Made by a program: the position numbers and the translations under genes
The notes under the pieces: generated by a model
What the model saw: only the letters and a program-made list of their open reading frames with translations
Databases searched by the model: none
Told to the model about the DNA's origin: nothing
In this document: one piece after another, positions 17,888 through 26,780 of the stretch
Position numbering within the stretch: the stretch's first letter is position 1
How the letters are laid out: every line of letters begins with the position of its first letter
Source: Frigidibacter oleivorans
Lineage (GTDB): Bacteria > Pseudomonadota > Alphaproteobacteria > Rhodobacterales > Rhodobacteraceae
DNA length: 64,000 nt
Direction: 5' to 3'
Assembly (NCBI RefSeq): GCF_003993775.1
Contig: NZ_RJRZ01000006.1
Span: 62,001 to 126,000, forward strand

Positions 17888-19030
17888 ATGATCCTGTACC
17901 CGCGCGAATGGTCGCGCCGGCAGAACGCGCTCTTCGCCTCGGTCGTGGCCGCGGCCGGCGAGGGCGGGCGGCGGCTGCCCCTGCCGCCGGTGGGCTTCGG
18001 CCCGCGCGGCGCGCAGGTGCGGGCGCGCACGGCCGAGGCGCTGGCCCGGGCCAAGCGGCAACCGCGCGGGCCGGTGGGACGGGCGCTGAAATCCGCGCTG
18101 ATCGCCGGGCAGTATGACTGGGCGCTGCGGCATTTCCGCGGCGCGCCCGGCGATGTGGCGATGTGCTGGAACGGGCTGACCGGGTCCCGCTGGGCCTTCA
18201 TGCAGGGCGCGGCGGATGCCGGGGCGGCGCGGCTGTTCTTGGAACTGGCGCCGTTCCCGGGCCGGGTGACGCTGGACTGGGCCGGGGTCAATGCCGAAAG
18301 CTCGGTTCCCCGCGACCGGGCCTTCTATGACGCTTGGGCGGCGGAGGACCCGGACCGCGAGGGCGAGGGCTGGCGCGATCTGGGGCAGGGGCTGACCGCC
18401 CGCGCCTCGCGCCGCGCCGATGTCGGGCAGGGGGAGGGGGCGGTGCAGCAGCCGGGGCCGTTCCTCTTCGCGCCGCTGCAGGTGCCCGATGACAGCCAGA
18501 TGCGGCTGTTCGCCGGATGGGCGGGCAGCCTCGACGGCTTCATCGCGGCGCTCGGTCCGGCGGCGCGCGCCCTGCCCGCCGGCTGGCGGCTGGTGGTGAA
18601 GGAACATCCCTCGGCCCGGGTCTCGGTCGCGCCGCAGCTGGCGGCGGCGGTCGCGGCCTCGGGCGGGCGGATCGCGGTCGACAATGCCACCGACAGTTTT
18701 GCCCTGCTGGCGGCCAGCCGCGGCGTGGTGACGCTGAATTCCTCGATGGGGCTGCAGGCCTTCTTCCACGACCGGCCGGTGATCGCGGCGGGGCGGGCCT
18801 TCTGGGCGCAGCCGGGGCTGGTCGCGGTGGCGGACAGCGCCGGGGCGCTGGAGGCGGCCTTCGCCGGGGCCGCGGATCTGAGCTTCGACCCGCGGTTCCG
18901 CGCACGGTTCATGAACTGGCTGGACCGGGTCTATTATCCCCGCGTCACCGAAGGCCCGGAGGGCGCGGCGACGGTGGACCCGCAGGCGGTGCACCGCGTG
19001 CTGGCCGAGGCGCGCGCAAGGCTGCGTTAA
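17888..19030 (+). CDS. Capsular polysaccharide biosynthesis-like protein (KpsS/LipB fold)
   Basis: This 380-residue protein resembles the capsule polysaccharide synthesis family (KpsS/KpsC/LipB). These are Kdo transferases that build the lipid linker of group 2 capsules. Supporting segments are WNGLTGSRW, FLFAPLQVPDDSQM, VVKEHPSAR and LNSSMGLQAF. The last two match the paired His and Ser/Gly motifs of the GT-B fold. No other capsule genes are nearby, so it may modify another surface glycan. It starts 11 bp after the dehydrogenase gene. Confidence 0.65.
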   Translation: MILYPREWSRRQNALFASVVAAAGEGGRRLPLPPVGFGPRGAQVRARTAEALARAKRQPRGPVGRALKSALIAGQYDWALRHFRGAPGDVAMCWNGLTGSRWAFMQGAADAGAARLFLELAPFPGRVTLDWAGVNAESSVPRDRAFYDAWAAEDPDREGEGWRDLGQGLTARASRRADVGQGEGAVQQPGPFLFAPLQVPDDSQMRLFAGWAGSLDGFIAALGPAARALPAGWRLVVKEHPSARVSVAPQLAAAVAASGGRIAVDNATDSFALLAASRGVVTLNSSMGLQAFFHDRPVIAAGRAFWAQPGLVAVADSAGALEAAFAGAADLSFDPRFRARFMNWLDRVYYPRVTEGPEGAATVDPQAVHRVLAEARARLR

Positions 19031-19074
19031 CCCTCGCCCCGGTAGACCGCAGGGGCGGGGGCACGGAGGCTGCG

Positions 19075-19269
19075 GTGAGCCTGATTCGGAACGAAAGGTT
19101 GAAGCTGACGGCGGAGTTTCTGAACGGGATCGGCATCGGGCTGATCGGCATCGCCGTCCTGCGCCCGATCGTGGAAGACGGGGCGCCTGCGCTGGTGCTG
19201 GTTGGGTGGTCCTTGGCCGGGGTAGTCCTGCACAGGGTTTCGCACTATGTTCTGGGCTACCTGCGATAG
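19075..19269 (+). CDS. Small membrane protein, unknown function
   Basis: A 64-residue frame starts at a GTG with a good ribosome site (ACGGAGG). It encodes two hydrophobic stretches (LNGIGIGLIGIAVL and ALVLVGWSLAGVVLH), so a two-helix inner-membrane miniprotein is likely. It is followed after 9 bp by another miniprotein gene. I do not recognise a family. Confidence 0.55.
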   Translation: MSLIRNERLKLTAEFLNGIGIGLIGIAVLRPIVEDGAPALVLVGWSLAGVVLHRVSHYVLGYLR

Positions 19270-19278
19270 GAGCGGATC

Positions 19279-19383
19279 ATGACGTTGTTCGACATCATCG
19301 TGCCCGCCGTCGCGCTGCTGCTGGCGGGCTCCATCGTGCTGGTCGTGCGGTTCACGGCATCCGAGCCGCCGCCCGCCGAGTGA
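19279..19383 (+). CDS. Single-helix membrane miniprotein, unknown function
   Basis: This 34-residue frame runs from the ATG at 19279 to a TGA. A ribosome site AGGAGC precedes it by 7 bp. The protein is one hydrophobic helix (IVPAVALLLAGSIVLVV) with a short acidic, proline-rich tail. Tandem placement after the 64-residue gene suggests a two-gene unit. It is too small for a family assignment. Confidence 0.45.
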   Translation: MTLFDIIVPAVALLLAGSIVLVVRFTASEPPPAE

Positions 19384-19491
19384 CCAGCGGCGAGTGACCG
19401 GACCGCGGCCCGCGGCCCGTGCCGCCTTTCCCCTTCCCCCCCTCCCCCCTTTCGGCTAAGGAACCGCGTCCTTTGCGAATGGAGGTTCCTC

Positions 19492-20514
19492 ATGGGCTAC
19501 AAGGTCGTCGTCGCCGGCGCCACGGGCAACGTGGGCCGCGAGATGCTGAACATCCTCGCCGAGCGGGAATTCCCCGTCGACGAGATTGCCGCGCTTGCCT
19601 CGCGCAAGTCGCTGGGCACCGAGGTCAGCTTCGGCGAGAAGACCCTGACGACCAAGGACCTCGACACCTTCGACTTCACCGGCTGGGACATCGCGCTGTT
19701 CGCCATCGGCTCGGACGCGACCAAGATCTATGCGCCCAAGGCTGCGGCGGCGGGCTGCGTGGTGATCGACAACTCCTCGCTCTACCGCTACGACCCGCAG
19801 GTGCCGCTCGTGGTGCCCGAGGTGAATGCCGAGGCGGTGGACGGCTATGCCGCGAAGAACATCATCGCCAACCCCAACTGCTCGACCGCGCAGATGGTGG
19901 TGGCGCTGAAGCCGCTGCATGACCGGGCGAGGATCAGGCGCGTCGTCGTGGCCACCTATCAGTCGGTGTCCGGCGCGGGCAAAGCGGGCATCGACGAGCT
20001 GTGGGACCAGACCAAGGGCCTGTACGTCCCGGGGCAGGAGGTCGAGCCGGCGAAGTTCACCAAGCAGATCGCCTTCAACGTGATTCCGCATATCGACGTC
20101 TTCCTCGACGACGGCTCGACCAAGGAAGAATGGAAGATGGTGGCCGAGACGAAGAAGATCCTCGACCCCGCGATCAAGGTCACGGCGACCTGCGTGCGGG
20201 TGCCGGTCTTCGTCGGCCATTCCGAGGCGATCAACATCGAGTTCGAGGACTCGCTCGACTGGCAGGAGGCGCAGGACATCCTGCGCGAGGCGCCGGGCGT
20301 GCTGCTGGTCGACAAGCGGGAACCCGGCGGCTATGTCACCCCGGTCGAATGCGTCGGCGACTACGCGACCTTCGTGTCGCGGGTGCGGCAGGACCCGACG
20401 GTGGATAACGGCATCTCGCTGTGGTGCGTGTCCGACAACCTGCGCAAGGGCGCCGCGCTGAACGCGGTGCAGATCGCCGAAGTGCTGGGCCGCCGCTGCC
20501 TGAAGAAGGGGTGA
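19492..20514 (+). CDS. asd: Aspartate-semialdehyde dehydrogenase
   Basis: The 340-residue enzyme makes aspartate semialdehyde from aspartyl phosphate, the branch point to lysine, threonine, methionine and diaminopimelate. It has the NADP loop GATGNVGREML, the catalytic cysteine in NPNCSTAQM, the substrate segment YQSVSGAGKAG and the catalytic histidine in VFVGHSEAIN. Length and motifs are those of the usual bacterial enzyme. A GGAGG ribosome site precedes the ATG at 19492. Tandem hairpins follow the stop. Confidence 0.95.
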   Translation: MGYKVVVAGATGNVGREMLNILAEREFPVDEIAALASRKSLGTEVSFGEKTLTTKDLDTFDFTGWDIALFAIGSDATKIYAPKAAAAGCVVIDNSSLYRYDPQVPLVVPEVNAEAVDGYAAKNIIANPNCSTAQMVVALKPLHDRARIRRVVVATYQSVSGAGKAGIDELWDQTKGLYVPGQEVEPAKFTKQIAFNVIPHIDVFLDDGSTKEEWKMVAETKKILDPAIKVTATCVRVPVFVGHSEAINIEFEDSLDWQEAQDILREAPGVLLVDKREPGGYVTPVECVGDYATFVSRVRQDPTVDNGISLWCVSDNLRKGAALNAVQIAEVLGRRCLKKG

Positions 20515-20520
20515 GCATCG

Positions 20521-20566
20521 CCCGGCGGCTTTGCCGCCGGGGAAAACGCTTCGGTGGAGCGTTTTC
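20521..20566 (+). terminator. Tandem hairpins after asd
   Basis: Two adjacent perfect inverted repeats follow the asd stop. They are a 9-bp stem (CCCGGCGGC, loop TTT) at 20521-20541 and a 9-bp stem (GAAAACGCT, 7-base loop) at 20542-20566, whose right arm ends in GTTTTC. The second also overlaps the 3' end of the convergent minus-strand gene, so it may serve both. Confidence 0.6.
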
Positions 20567-21206
20567 AGATGCGAACGCCCGAGGCCATGCCGAGGGCCGG
20601 AAGATGCGGCGGCGCGAGAATGCCGCGTCCTCGCGCGGCACCGCATCGCCCGGATCGTGACGGCGGCCCCCGGGGCCGCCGTTTGCCGTTCAGGCCGCCG
20701 CCCCGTCGCGGCCCGGTGCCTTGCGGGGAAGGGGCCTTGCCGGAAGGGGCCTTGCCGGAAGGGGCCGTGCCGGAAGGGGCCGTGCCGGGCGGGCCGTCGC
20801 CCGGGCTGAGCCCGGGGAAGGGCGCGCGGAACCGCAGCGTCAGCCGGGCGAGCGACTGGCCCAGCAACTCCGCCTCCATCAGCCAGCGGTTGGCGGGCCA
20901 GTCGTGCAGGTCCAGCCGCTGTCCCGGACCGAGGCGCAGCGCAAAGCCTGCGGCGCGCAGCCGGGCCTGCAGGTCGAGCCAGCCATTGGCCTGCGCGAAG
21001 GCCGAGGCCACCGCCGCATCGCTGCCGGGCGGCAGGGCCAGCGCCGCGGCCAGCGCCTGGCAGACCACATCGCCCGCAGGCAGGCCGCGCGCCCGCGCCG
21101 CCCGGCCGATGGCGGCGATCATCCCCGCCGGCAGGGCCAGCGTGACCTGCCGCATCTCGTCGGATGCGGGCGGGCGGAAGGACGGGGGCGCGATCGGCTG
21201 ATCCAT
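20565..21206 (-). CDS. Hypothetical protein with ribbon-helix-helix-like start and pentapeptide repeats
   Basis: A 213-residue frame from the ATG at 21206. Residues about 18-60 (RQVTLALPAGMIAAIGRAAR, then a second helix) look like a ribbon-helix-helix or small amphipathic fold. The middle is a compact alpha/beta-like segment. Near residue 140 comes a run of APSG(T/K) pentapeptides encoded by a 15-bp DNA repeat, then a basic low-complexity tail that runs into the asd terminator. The conserved part probably ends before the repeat, so the tail may be untidy extension. The function is unknown. Confidence 0.5.
   Translation of the reverse strand: MDQPIAPPSFRPPASDEMRQVTLALPAGMIAAIGRAARARGLPAGDVVCQALAAALALPPGSDAAVASAFAQANGWLDLQARLRAAGFALRLGPGQRLDLHDWPANRWLMEAELLGQSLARLTLRFRAPFPGLSPGDGPPGTAPSGTAPSGKAPSGKAPSPQGTGPRRGGGLNGKRRPRGPPSRSGRCGAARGRGILAPPHLPALGMASGVRI
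20731..20790. repeat. Four tandem copies of a 15-bp repeat
   Basis: The unit GGGGCCTTGCCGGAA is repeated four times. Copies 1 and 2 are identical, copies 3 and 4 carry the same T-to-G change, and the last copy differs at its end. It lies inside the minus-strand hypothetical gene and encodes APSGK and APSGT pentapeptides. As a multiple of three it can change copy number without breaking the frame. Confidence 0.85.
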
Positions 21207-21278
21207 GCCCGCACTGTGGCGGACATGGGTTAAGGCCCGGTTCGCAGGCGCGCCCCGCACTCCGGCAGGACGTCCGGC

Positions 21279-21926
21279 TCAGACCGGCTCGAAGCTGTTC
21301 GACGCCGTCTCGTACTGCATCAGGGTGCCGTCGCCGATGTCGTTCCACAGCCCGTGCAGCGACAGGTCGCCCGCGGTGACGGCGTCGCGCACGAAGGGGA
21401 AGGTCATCAGGTTTTCCAGGCTGATCACCACCGCCTCGCGTTCCAGGGCCTGCACACGCTCGTCCTCGGGCAGATGCACGATCCGCTCGTAGCCCGGGCG
21501 CAGGATGTCCATCCAGCGCCCGACGAAGCTGGTGCGTTCCTCCAGCTGCGGGGCATGCCCCGAACACATGTCGTGGCAGCCCCTGACGCCGCCGCATTGC
21601 GAATGGCCCATCACGATCAGATGCGACACCTTCAGCGAGGTCACCGCATATTCGACCGCGGCCGAGGTGCCGTGCTGTTCGCCATCCGGCGCATAGGGCG
21701 GCACGAGGTTGGCGATGTTGCGATGGATGAAGAACTCGCCCGAATCCGCCCCGAAGAGCGACGTGACATGCACCCGGCTGTCGCAGCAGGAAATGATCAT
21801 CGCGCGCGGGCGCTGCCCGTCCTCGGCCAGCCGCCGGTACCAGCTGCGGTTTTCCGCAAAGGTGGTGGCGCGCCAGCCGTGATAGCGCTGGATCAGGTAG
21901 GACGGCAGGGGTTTCGCGTTCTCCAT
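21279..21926 (-). CDS. Beta-class carbonic anhydrase
   Basis: The 215-residue zinc enzyme interconverts CO2 and bicarbonate. Zinc ligands are visible in SCCDSRV (Cys with the Asp-Arg dyad) and in GHSQCGGVRG (His and Cys). The FFIHRNIANLVPPY segment is characteristic of the beta class. Length is normal. The start at 21926 gives MENAKPLPSYLIQRYHGW, a typical N terminus. It stands alone and is cytoplasmic. Confidence 0.93.
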   Translation of the reverse strand: MENAKPLPSYLIQRYHGWRATTFAENRSWYRRLAEDGQRPRAMIISCCDSRVHVTSLFGADSGEFFIHRNIANLVPPYAPDGEQHGTSAAVEYAVTSLKVSHLIVMGHSQCGGVRGCHDMCSGHAPQLEERTSFVGRWMDILRPGYERIVHLPEDERVQALEREAVVISLENLMTFPFVRDAVTAGDLSLHGLWNDIGDGTLMQYETASNSFEPV

Positions 21927-22086
21927 CAGGGTCTCCGATTGCTGACGGCGCTGCTGCGCCTGCGAAGAGGTAGCGTTTGGCGCGGGGTTTTTCGAGCGGT
22001 TTCCACGCCGTCATGAAGGATTCCTTCAGCTTCGCCGCGCCAGACTGGCGGCAAGGCGTGGGGGCGCCGGAAGAAGGGGCGAAGGG

Positions 22087-22503
22087 GTGACGCAGCAGAC
22101 AAGTCCGCGCGGGGTGGCGCGGCGACCGGCCGTCGTGCGGCTGGTTCACCAGGAAGGCGTGAGGCTGGAGGGCGACCCGCTGGTGGCGCTGTTCGCCGAA
22201 CTGGGCGAGATCGGGGCCGAACGCGCCCTGTGTTCGACGGTCGAGGAGATGGCGGATGCGCTGGCCGGGCTGCAGCGGCTGCATCTGCTGGGCGATTTCG
22301 CCGCCATGGCCGACGGCGCGCGCCGACTGTCGGCGCGGGCCGCGCGGATCGGGATGACCTCCATGGCGCGGGTGGCGGGCGATCTGGCGGGGGCGGCGGA
22401 CTGGGGCGACCCGGTCGCCGCCGGCGCGGTGATGGCGCGTCTGGTGCGCGTGGGCGACCGGTCGCTGACCGCGATCTGGGATCTGCGGGACGGGGCGGGC
22501 TGA
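22087..22503 (+). CDS. Hypothetical protein, helical, HPt-like
   Basis: A 138-residue frame starts at a GTG just after a GAAGGGG ribosome site. It is predicted all-helical. The segment from LQRLHLLGDFAAMAD through SARAARIGMTSMARVAGDL resembles an HPt four-helix module, but the usual phospho-accepting histidine motif HxxKG is not evident. I do not assign a function. Neighbours are carbonic anhydrase (divergent) and the aminopeptidase. Confidence 0.5.
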   Translation: MTQQTSPRGVARRPAVVRLVHQEGVRLEGDPLVALFAELGEIGAERALCSTVEEMADALAGLQRLHLLGDFAAMADGARRLSARAARIGMTSMARVAGDLAGAADWGDPVAAGAVMARLVRVGDRSLTAIWDLRDGAG

Positions 22504-22725
22504 GCCGGCAGCGGGCGGAGCGCCGGGCATGCGGCTCCGGCCCGGCGCCTGCGCGGCCGTCGCGGTCACAGGGTCCGCACCTTTGTCCGCGTTGCGCTGC
22601 ACCCGCCCGTGTCCGTCCGCATCCCGGCCCGGCACCGCCTGCGCCAACGGCAACCTTGCGGGGGCCGGACAAAGCACTAGGCTGGCCCGGCCGCGCCCGA
22701 GGCGGCCAAGACACCGGAGCCTGCA

Positions 22726-24152
<1,427 letters not shown>

Positions 24153-24156
<4 letters not shown>

Positions 24157-25004
24157 GCGCCGAACCCGCAGCCCGCGACCGGCGGCTGACCCCGGCGACC
24201 GGACGGGCGGCGCATGTCTCGCTGCAGGGTCAGGTCGAGGCGGCGGTCTGGACCGAGGGCGAACAGGCGCGGATCGGCTGGCCGCTGGTCGATCTGTCCA
24301 CCGCACCGCAAGGCATGCGGGACCGGCAGCTGCTGATGGGCGAGGCGGTGACCGTCATCGACCGCCAGCAGGATCTGGCCTTCGTGATGGCGGCGAAGGA
24401 CGGCTATTGCGGCTGGATCGCGGCGGCGGCGCTGGCGCCGGACCGGGCGGTGACGCATCGCGTCTCGGCCCCGGCCACGCATCTGTACCGCGCGCCGAAC
24501 CTGAAGACGCGGGACCATGCCGCCCTGTCCTTCGGGGCGCGGCTGGCGATCGTCGACGACCATGCCGAAGGCCGCTTCGCCGAAACGGCCGAAGGCTTCT
24601 TCGTGCCCCGCGCCCATCTGGCCCCGGTGGACGAGACCGAGGCCGATCCCGTCGCGGTGGCCGAACATTTCCTAGGCACCCCCTATCTGTGGGGCGGCAA
24701 TTCCCGCGCCGGCATCGACTGTTCCGGGCTGGTGCAGGCGGCGCTGCTGGCCTGCGGCATCCCCTGCCCGGGCGACAGCGACCAGCAGCGCGAGGCGGTG
24801 GGCCGCCTGCTGCCCCCGCAGGGGCCGTGGCAGGCGGGCGACCTGTTCTTCTGGCCCGGGCATGTGGCGATGGCGGTCGATCCGCTGCGCCTGATCCATG
24901 CCAACGGCTTTCGCTGCGCCGTTACCCATGAGGGGATCGAGACCTGCACCGCCCGGATCGAGGCGCAGGGCGAGGGTCCGCTGCTCTGCGCCCGCCGTCC
25001 CTGA
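24153..25004 (+). CDS. NlpC/P60 family cysteine peptidase with SH3-like region
   Basis: The 283-residue protein has bacterial SH3-like segments (about 20-150) followed by an NlpC/P60 domain. The catalytic cysteine lies in GIDCSGLVQAAL and the histidine in WPGHVAMAVD. A second polar residue is probably the His in LIHANG. Such enzymes cleave the gamma-D-glutamyl-diaminopimelate bond of cell-wall peptides. No signal peptide is seen, so a cytosolic muropeptide-recycling role beside the aminopeptidase is the simplest reading. Confidence 0.85.
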
Positions 25005-25014
25005 AGGGGCAGGC

Positions 25015-25488
25015 TCAGGCCGCGCCTTCGGCCCGCCAGCGCTCTTCCAGCTCGTCCGCGGCCTGCCGCAGCCGCTGTTGCATCTTGCGCGTCAGCTTGG
25101 CCTTGCCCAGCTTCATCGACTGCAACAGGATCCGCGCCGCCAGCGTCCGCGGCCGCGCCTCGATCTCGACCGTCAGCCGGGTGCGCCGGGGCGACAGTTC
25201 CACCAGCGAAAACCCCAAGTCGAGGTCATAGCCCGAGGATTCCGCCCGCCAGCCGACCGCCGCCGGCGGTTCCCACCGCACGAGGTCGGCGATCACCACG
25301 CGCTGCCGGCCCCGCCAGCGGAACCGCAATTCCCATGACATGCCCGGACCCGGCGCGGGATGCTGGTCCAGCCGGCGGATTTCGGCGCCCCGGCGCAGGG
25401 CGCCCCGTTCGAAGCCCTCGAAATCCGTCAGCGCCGCAAAGACGTGCTGGGCGGGGGCCTCGATATCCTCGCGGGCGGACAGTTTCAT
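25015..25488 (-). CDS. SRPBCC-family (START-like) protein
   Basis: The 157-residue protein begins MKLSAREDIEAPAQHVFAALTDF, the typical first strand and helix of polyketide-cyclase/START-like folds, and ends in a long basic helix. Members bind lipids or hydrophobic ligands. No specific ligand can be inferred. It lies convergent with the NlpC/P60 gene and upstream of nothing obvious. Confidence 0.75.
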   Translation of the reverse strand: MKLSAREDIEAPAQHVFAALTDFEGFERGALRRGAEIRRLDQHPAPGPGMSWELRFRWRGRQRVVIADLVRWEPPAAVGWRAESSGYDLDLGFSLVELSPRRTRLTVEIEARPRTLAARILLQSMKLGKAKLTRKMQQRLRQAADELEERWRAEGAA

Positions 25489-25518
25489 GCGATCTCCGAA
25501 ATTTGCCGGATGCTGGCG

Positions 25519-26487
25519 TCAAACCAGCCGGTCCGCAAGCCACAAGCGCATCAGATGCCCGGCGATGGGCCCGTGCCGCGGCGCGCGGATGGCGGGATGG
25601 TCGCCTGTCATCACCTGCGCCAGATCCTCGCGGGTCAGCCACAGCGCGTCCTCGATCTCCACCGGGTCGATGCGGATCGTGTCGTCCAGCGCCTCGGCAT
25701 GGCAGCCCAGCATCAGCGAGGCCGGGAAGGGCCAGGGCTGGCTGGCGACATAGCGCACGGCGCCGATGGCGACGCCGGTCTCTTCCGCGACCTCGCGGCG
25801 GACGGCCGCTTCCAGCGTCTCGCCCGGTTCCATGAAGCCGGCGAGGCAGGAATACATCCCCTCGGGCCAGCCGGGGCTGCGCCCCAGCAGCGTCCGGTTG
25901 CCTTGCGTGACCAGCATGATCGCCACCGGATCGGTGCGCGGGAAATGCTGCGCCCCGCAGGCGGGGCAGCGCCGTTGCCAGCCGCCCTCGGCGATGGCGG
26001 AGGCGTTGCCGCAGGCGGAACAGAAGCCGTGATTGCCATGCCAGGTCAGCAGCGCCCGCGCCGTCGCCGCCAGTTCCTGTTCCAGCGGGTCGAGCAGCGC
26101 CATCTTCGCGCGCAGTTCGGCAAAGCGCAGGTCTGCCGGCAGGCCGGGATGGCCCTGTTCGCTGCGGTCGAAGCCACTGCCGGGCAGTTCCGGCGCGTCA
26201 TCCGCCGGCTGCCAGGGCGACATATCGACGGCGAAGCGCGCCTGCCCTTCGACGAGGCCGAGGAACAGCGGATCGAGCCCGGCCACCACCGGATGCCCCG
26301 GCTCCAGCCAGGCCAGACGCTCGCCGCCGGCGGCGAAGAGCGGCCTGCCCCGCCAGACCGGCAGCAGGACGGTGCCGGCCTCGGACAGCCGCGCGGCCAG
26401 CGCCCCGGCATCGGACCGCAGCGCCGCCGCGCGGTCGAGCGCACCGCCTGCGCCGCCCGCGAAGGCCAGCCCGTGTTCTGCCCGCAT
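25519..26487 (-). CDS. nudC: NAD(+) diphosphatase / RNA deNADding enzyme NudC
   Basis: The 322-residue Nudix enzyme cleaves NADH to NMNH and AMP and can remove NAD caps from RNA. It has the zinc ribbon CSACG with CPACGAQHFPR, the Nudix box (GFMEPGETLEAAVRREVAEE) and the NudC-specific SQPWPFPASLM. The ATG at 26487 is chosen because the longer frame adds only low-complexity sequence. Length is slightly above the E. coli enzyme owing to the N-terminal domain. Confidence 0.93.
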   Translation of the reverse strand: MRAEHGLAFAGGAGGALDRAAALRSDAGALAARLSEAGTVLLPVWRGRPLFAAGGERLAWLEPGHPVVAGLDPLFLGLVEGQARFAVDMSPWQPADDAPELPGSGFDRSEQGHPGLPADLRFAELRAKMALLDPLEQELAATARALLTWHGNHGFCSACGNASAIAEGGWQRRCPACGAQHFPRTDPVAIMLVTQGNRTLLGRSPGWPEGMYSCLAGFMEPGETLEAAVRREVAEETGVAIGAVRYVASQPWPFPASLMLGCHAEALDDTIRIDPVEIEDALWLTREDLAQVMTGDHPAIRAPRHGPIAGHLMRLWLADRLV

Positions 26488-26678
26488 GATGCCCCTCCGG
26501 CCGCGCAACGACCCGCGGCATGTGTCGGCGCCGTTCTGCCACGGGTCCGGCGGTGGCGCAATTGCGCGTCCTTTCCGCGGGCGATCCACGGCGGCCCGAG
26601 GGCGGTGCTGGCGGACGATCCGGCGCGTGGCGCGGAAACAACCTTCGCGCGAATTTTTCGTCAGGGCAGAAAAGCGCG

Positions 26679-26706
26679 TTGACGCGGTCGGCTGCGGACT
26701 TAACCT
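26679..26706 (+). promoter_or_regulatory. Possible sigma-70-type promoter upstream of the CpdB-like gene
   Basis: TTGACG at 26679-26684 is followed after 16 bp by TAACCT, about 75 bp before the GTG start. The -35 is good and the -10 is weak. The rest of the 293-bp gap between nudC and this gene shows nothing else. Confidence 0.3.
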
Positions 26707-26780
26707 GAGGTGCGAGACCGCGGGGCCGGACCGGAAACCCTCTTCCGAAGGCGTCAGGCGGCGATCTGGACAGGACGGAC

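Noticed and set aside
20731-20790. Possible CRISPR-like repeat array
   Set aside because: The 15-bp units are contiguous with no spacers and lie within a coding frame. No cas genes are present.
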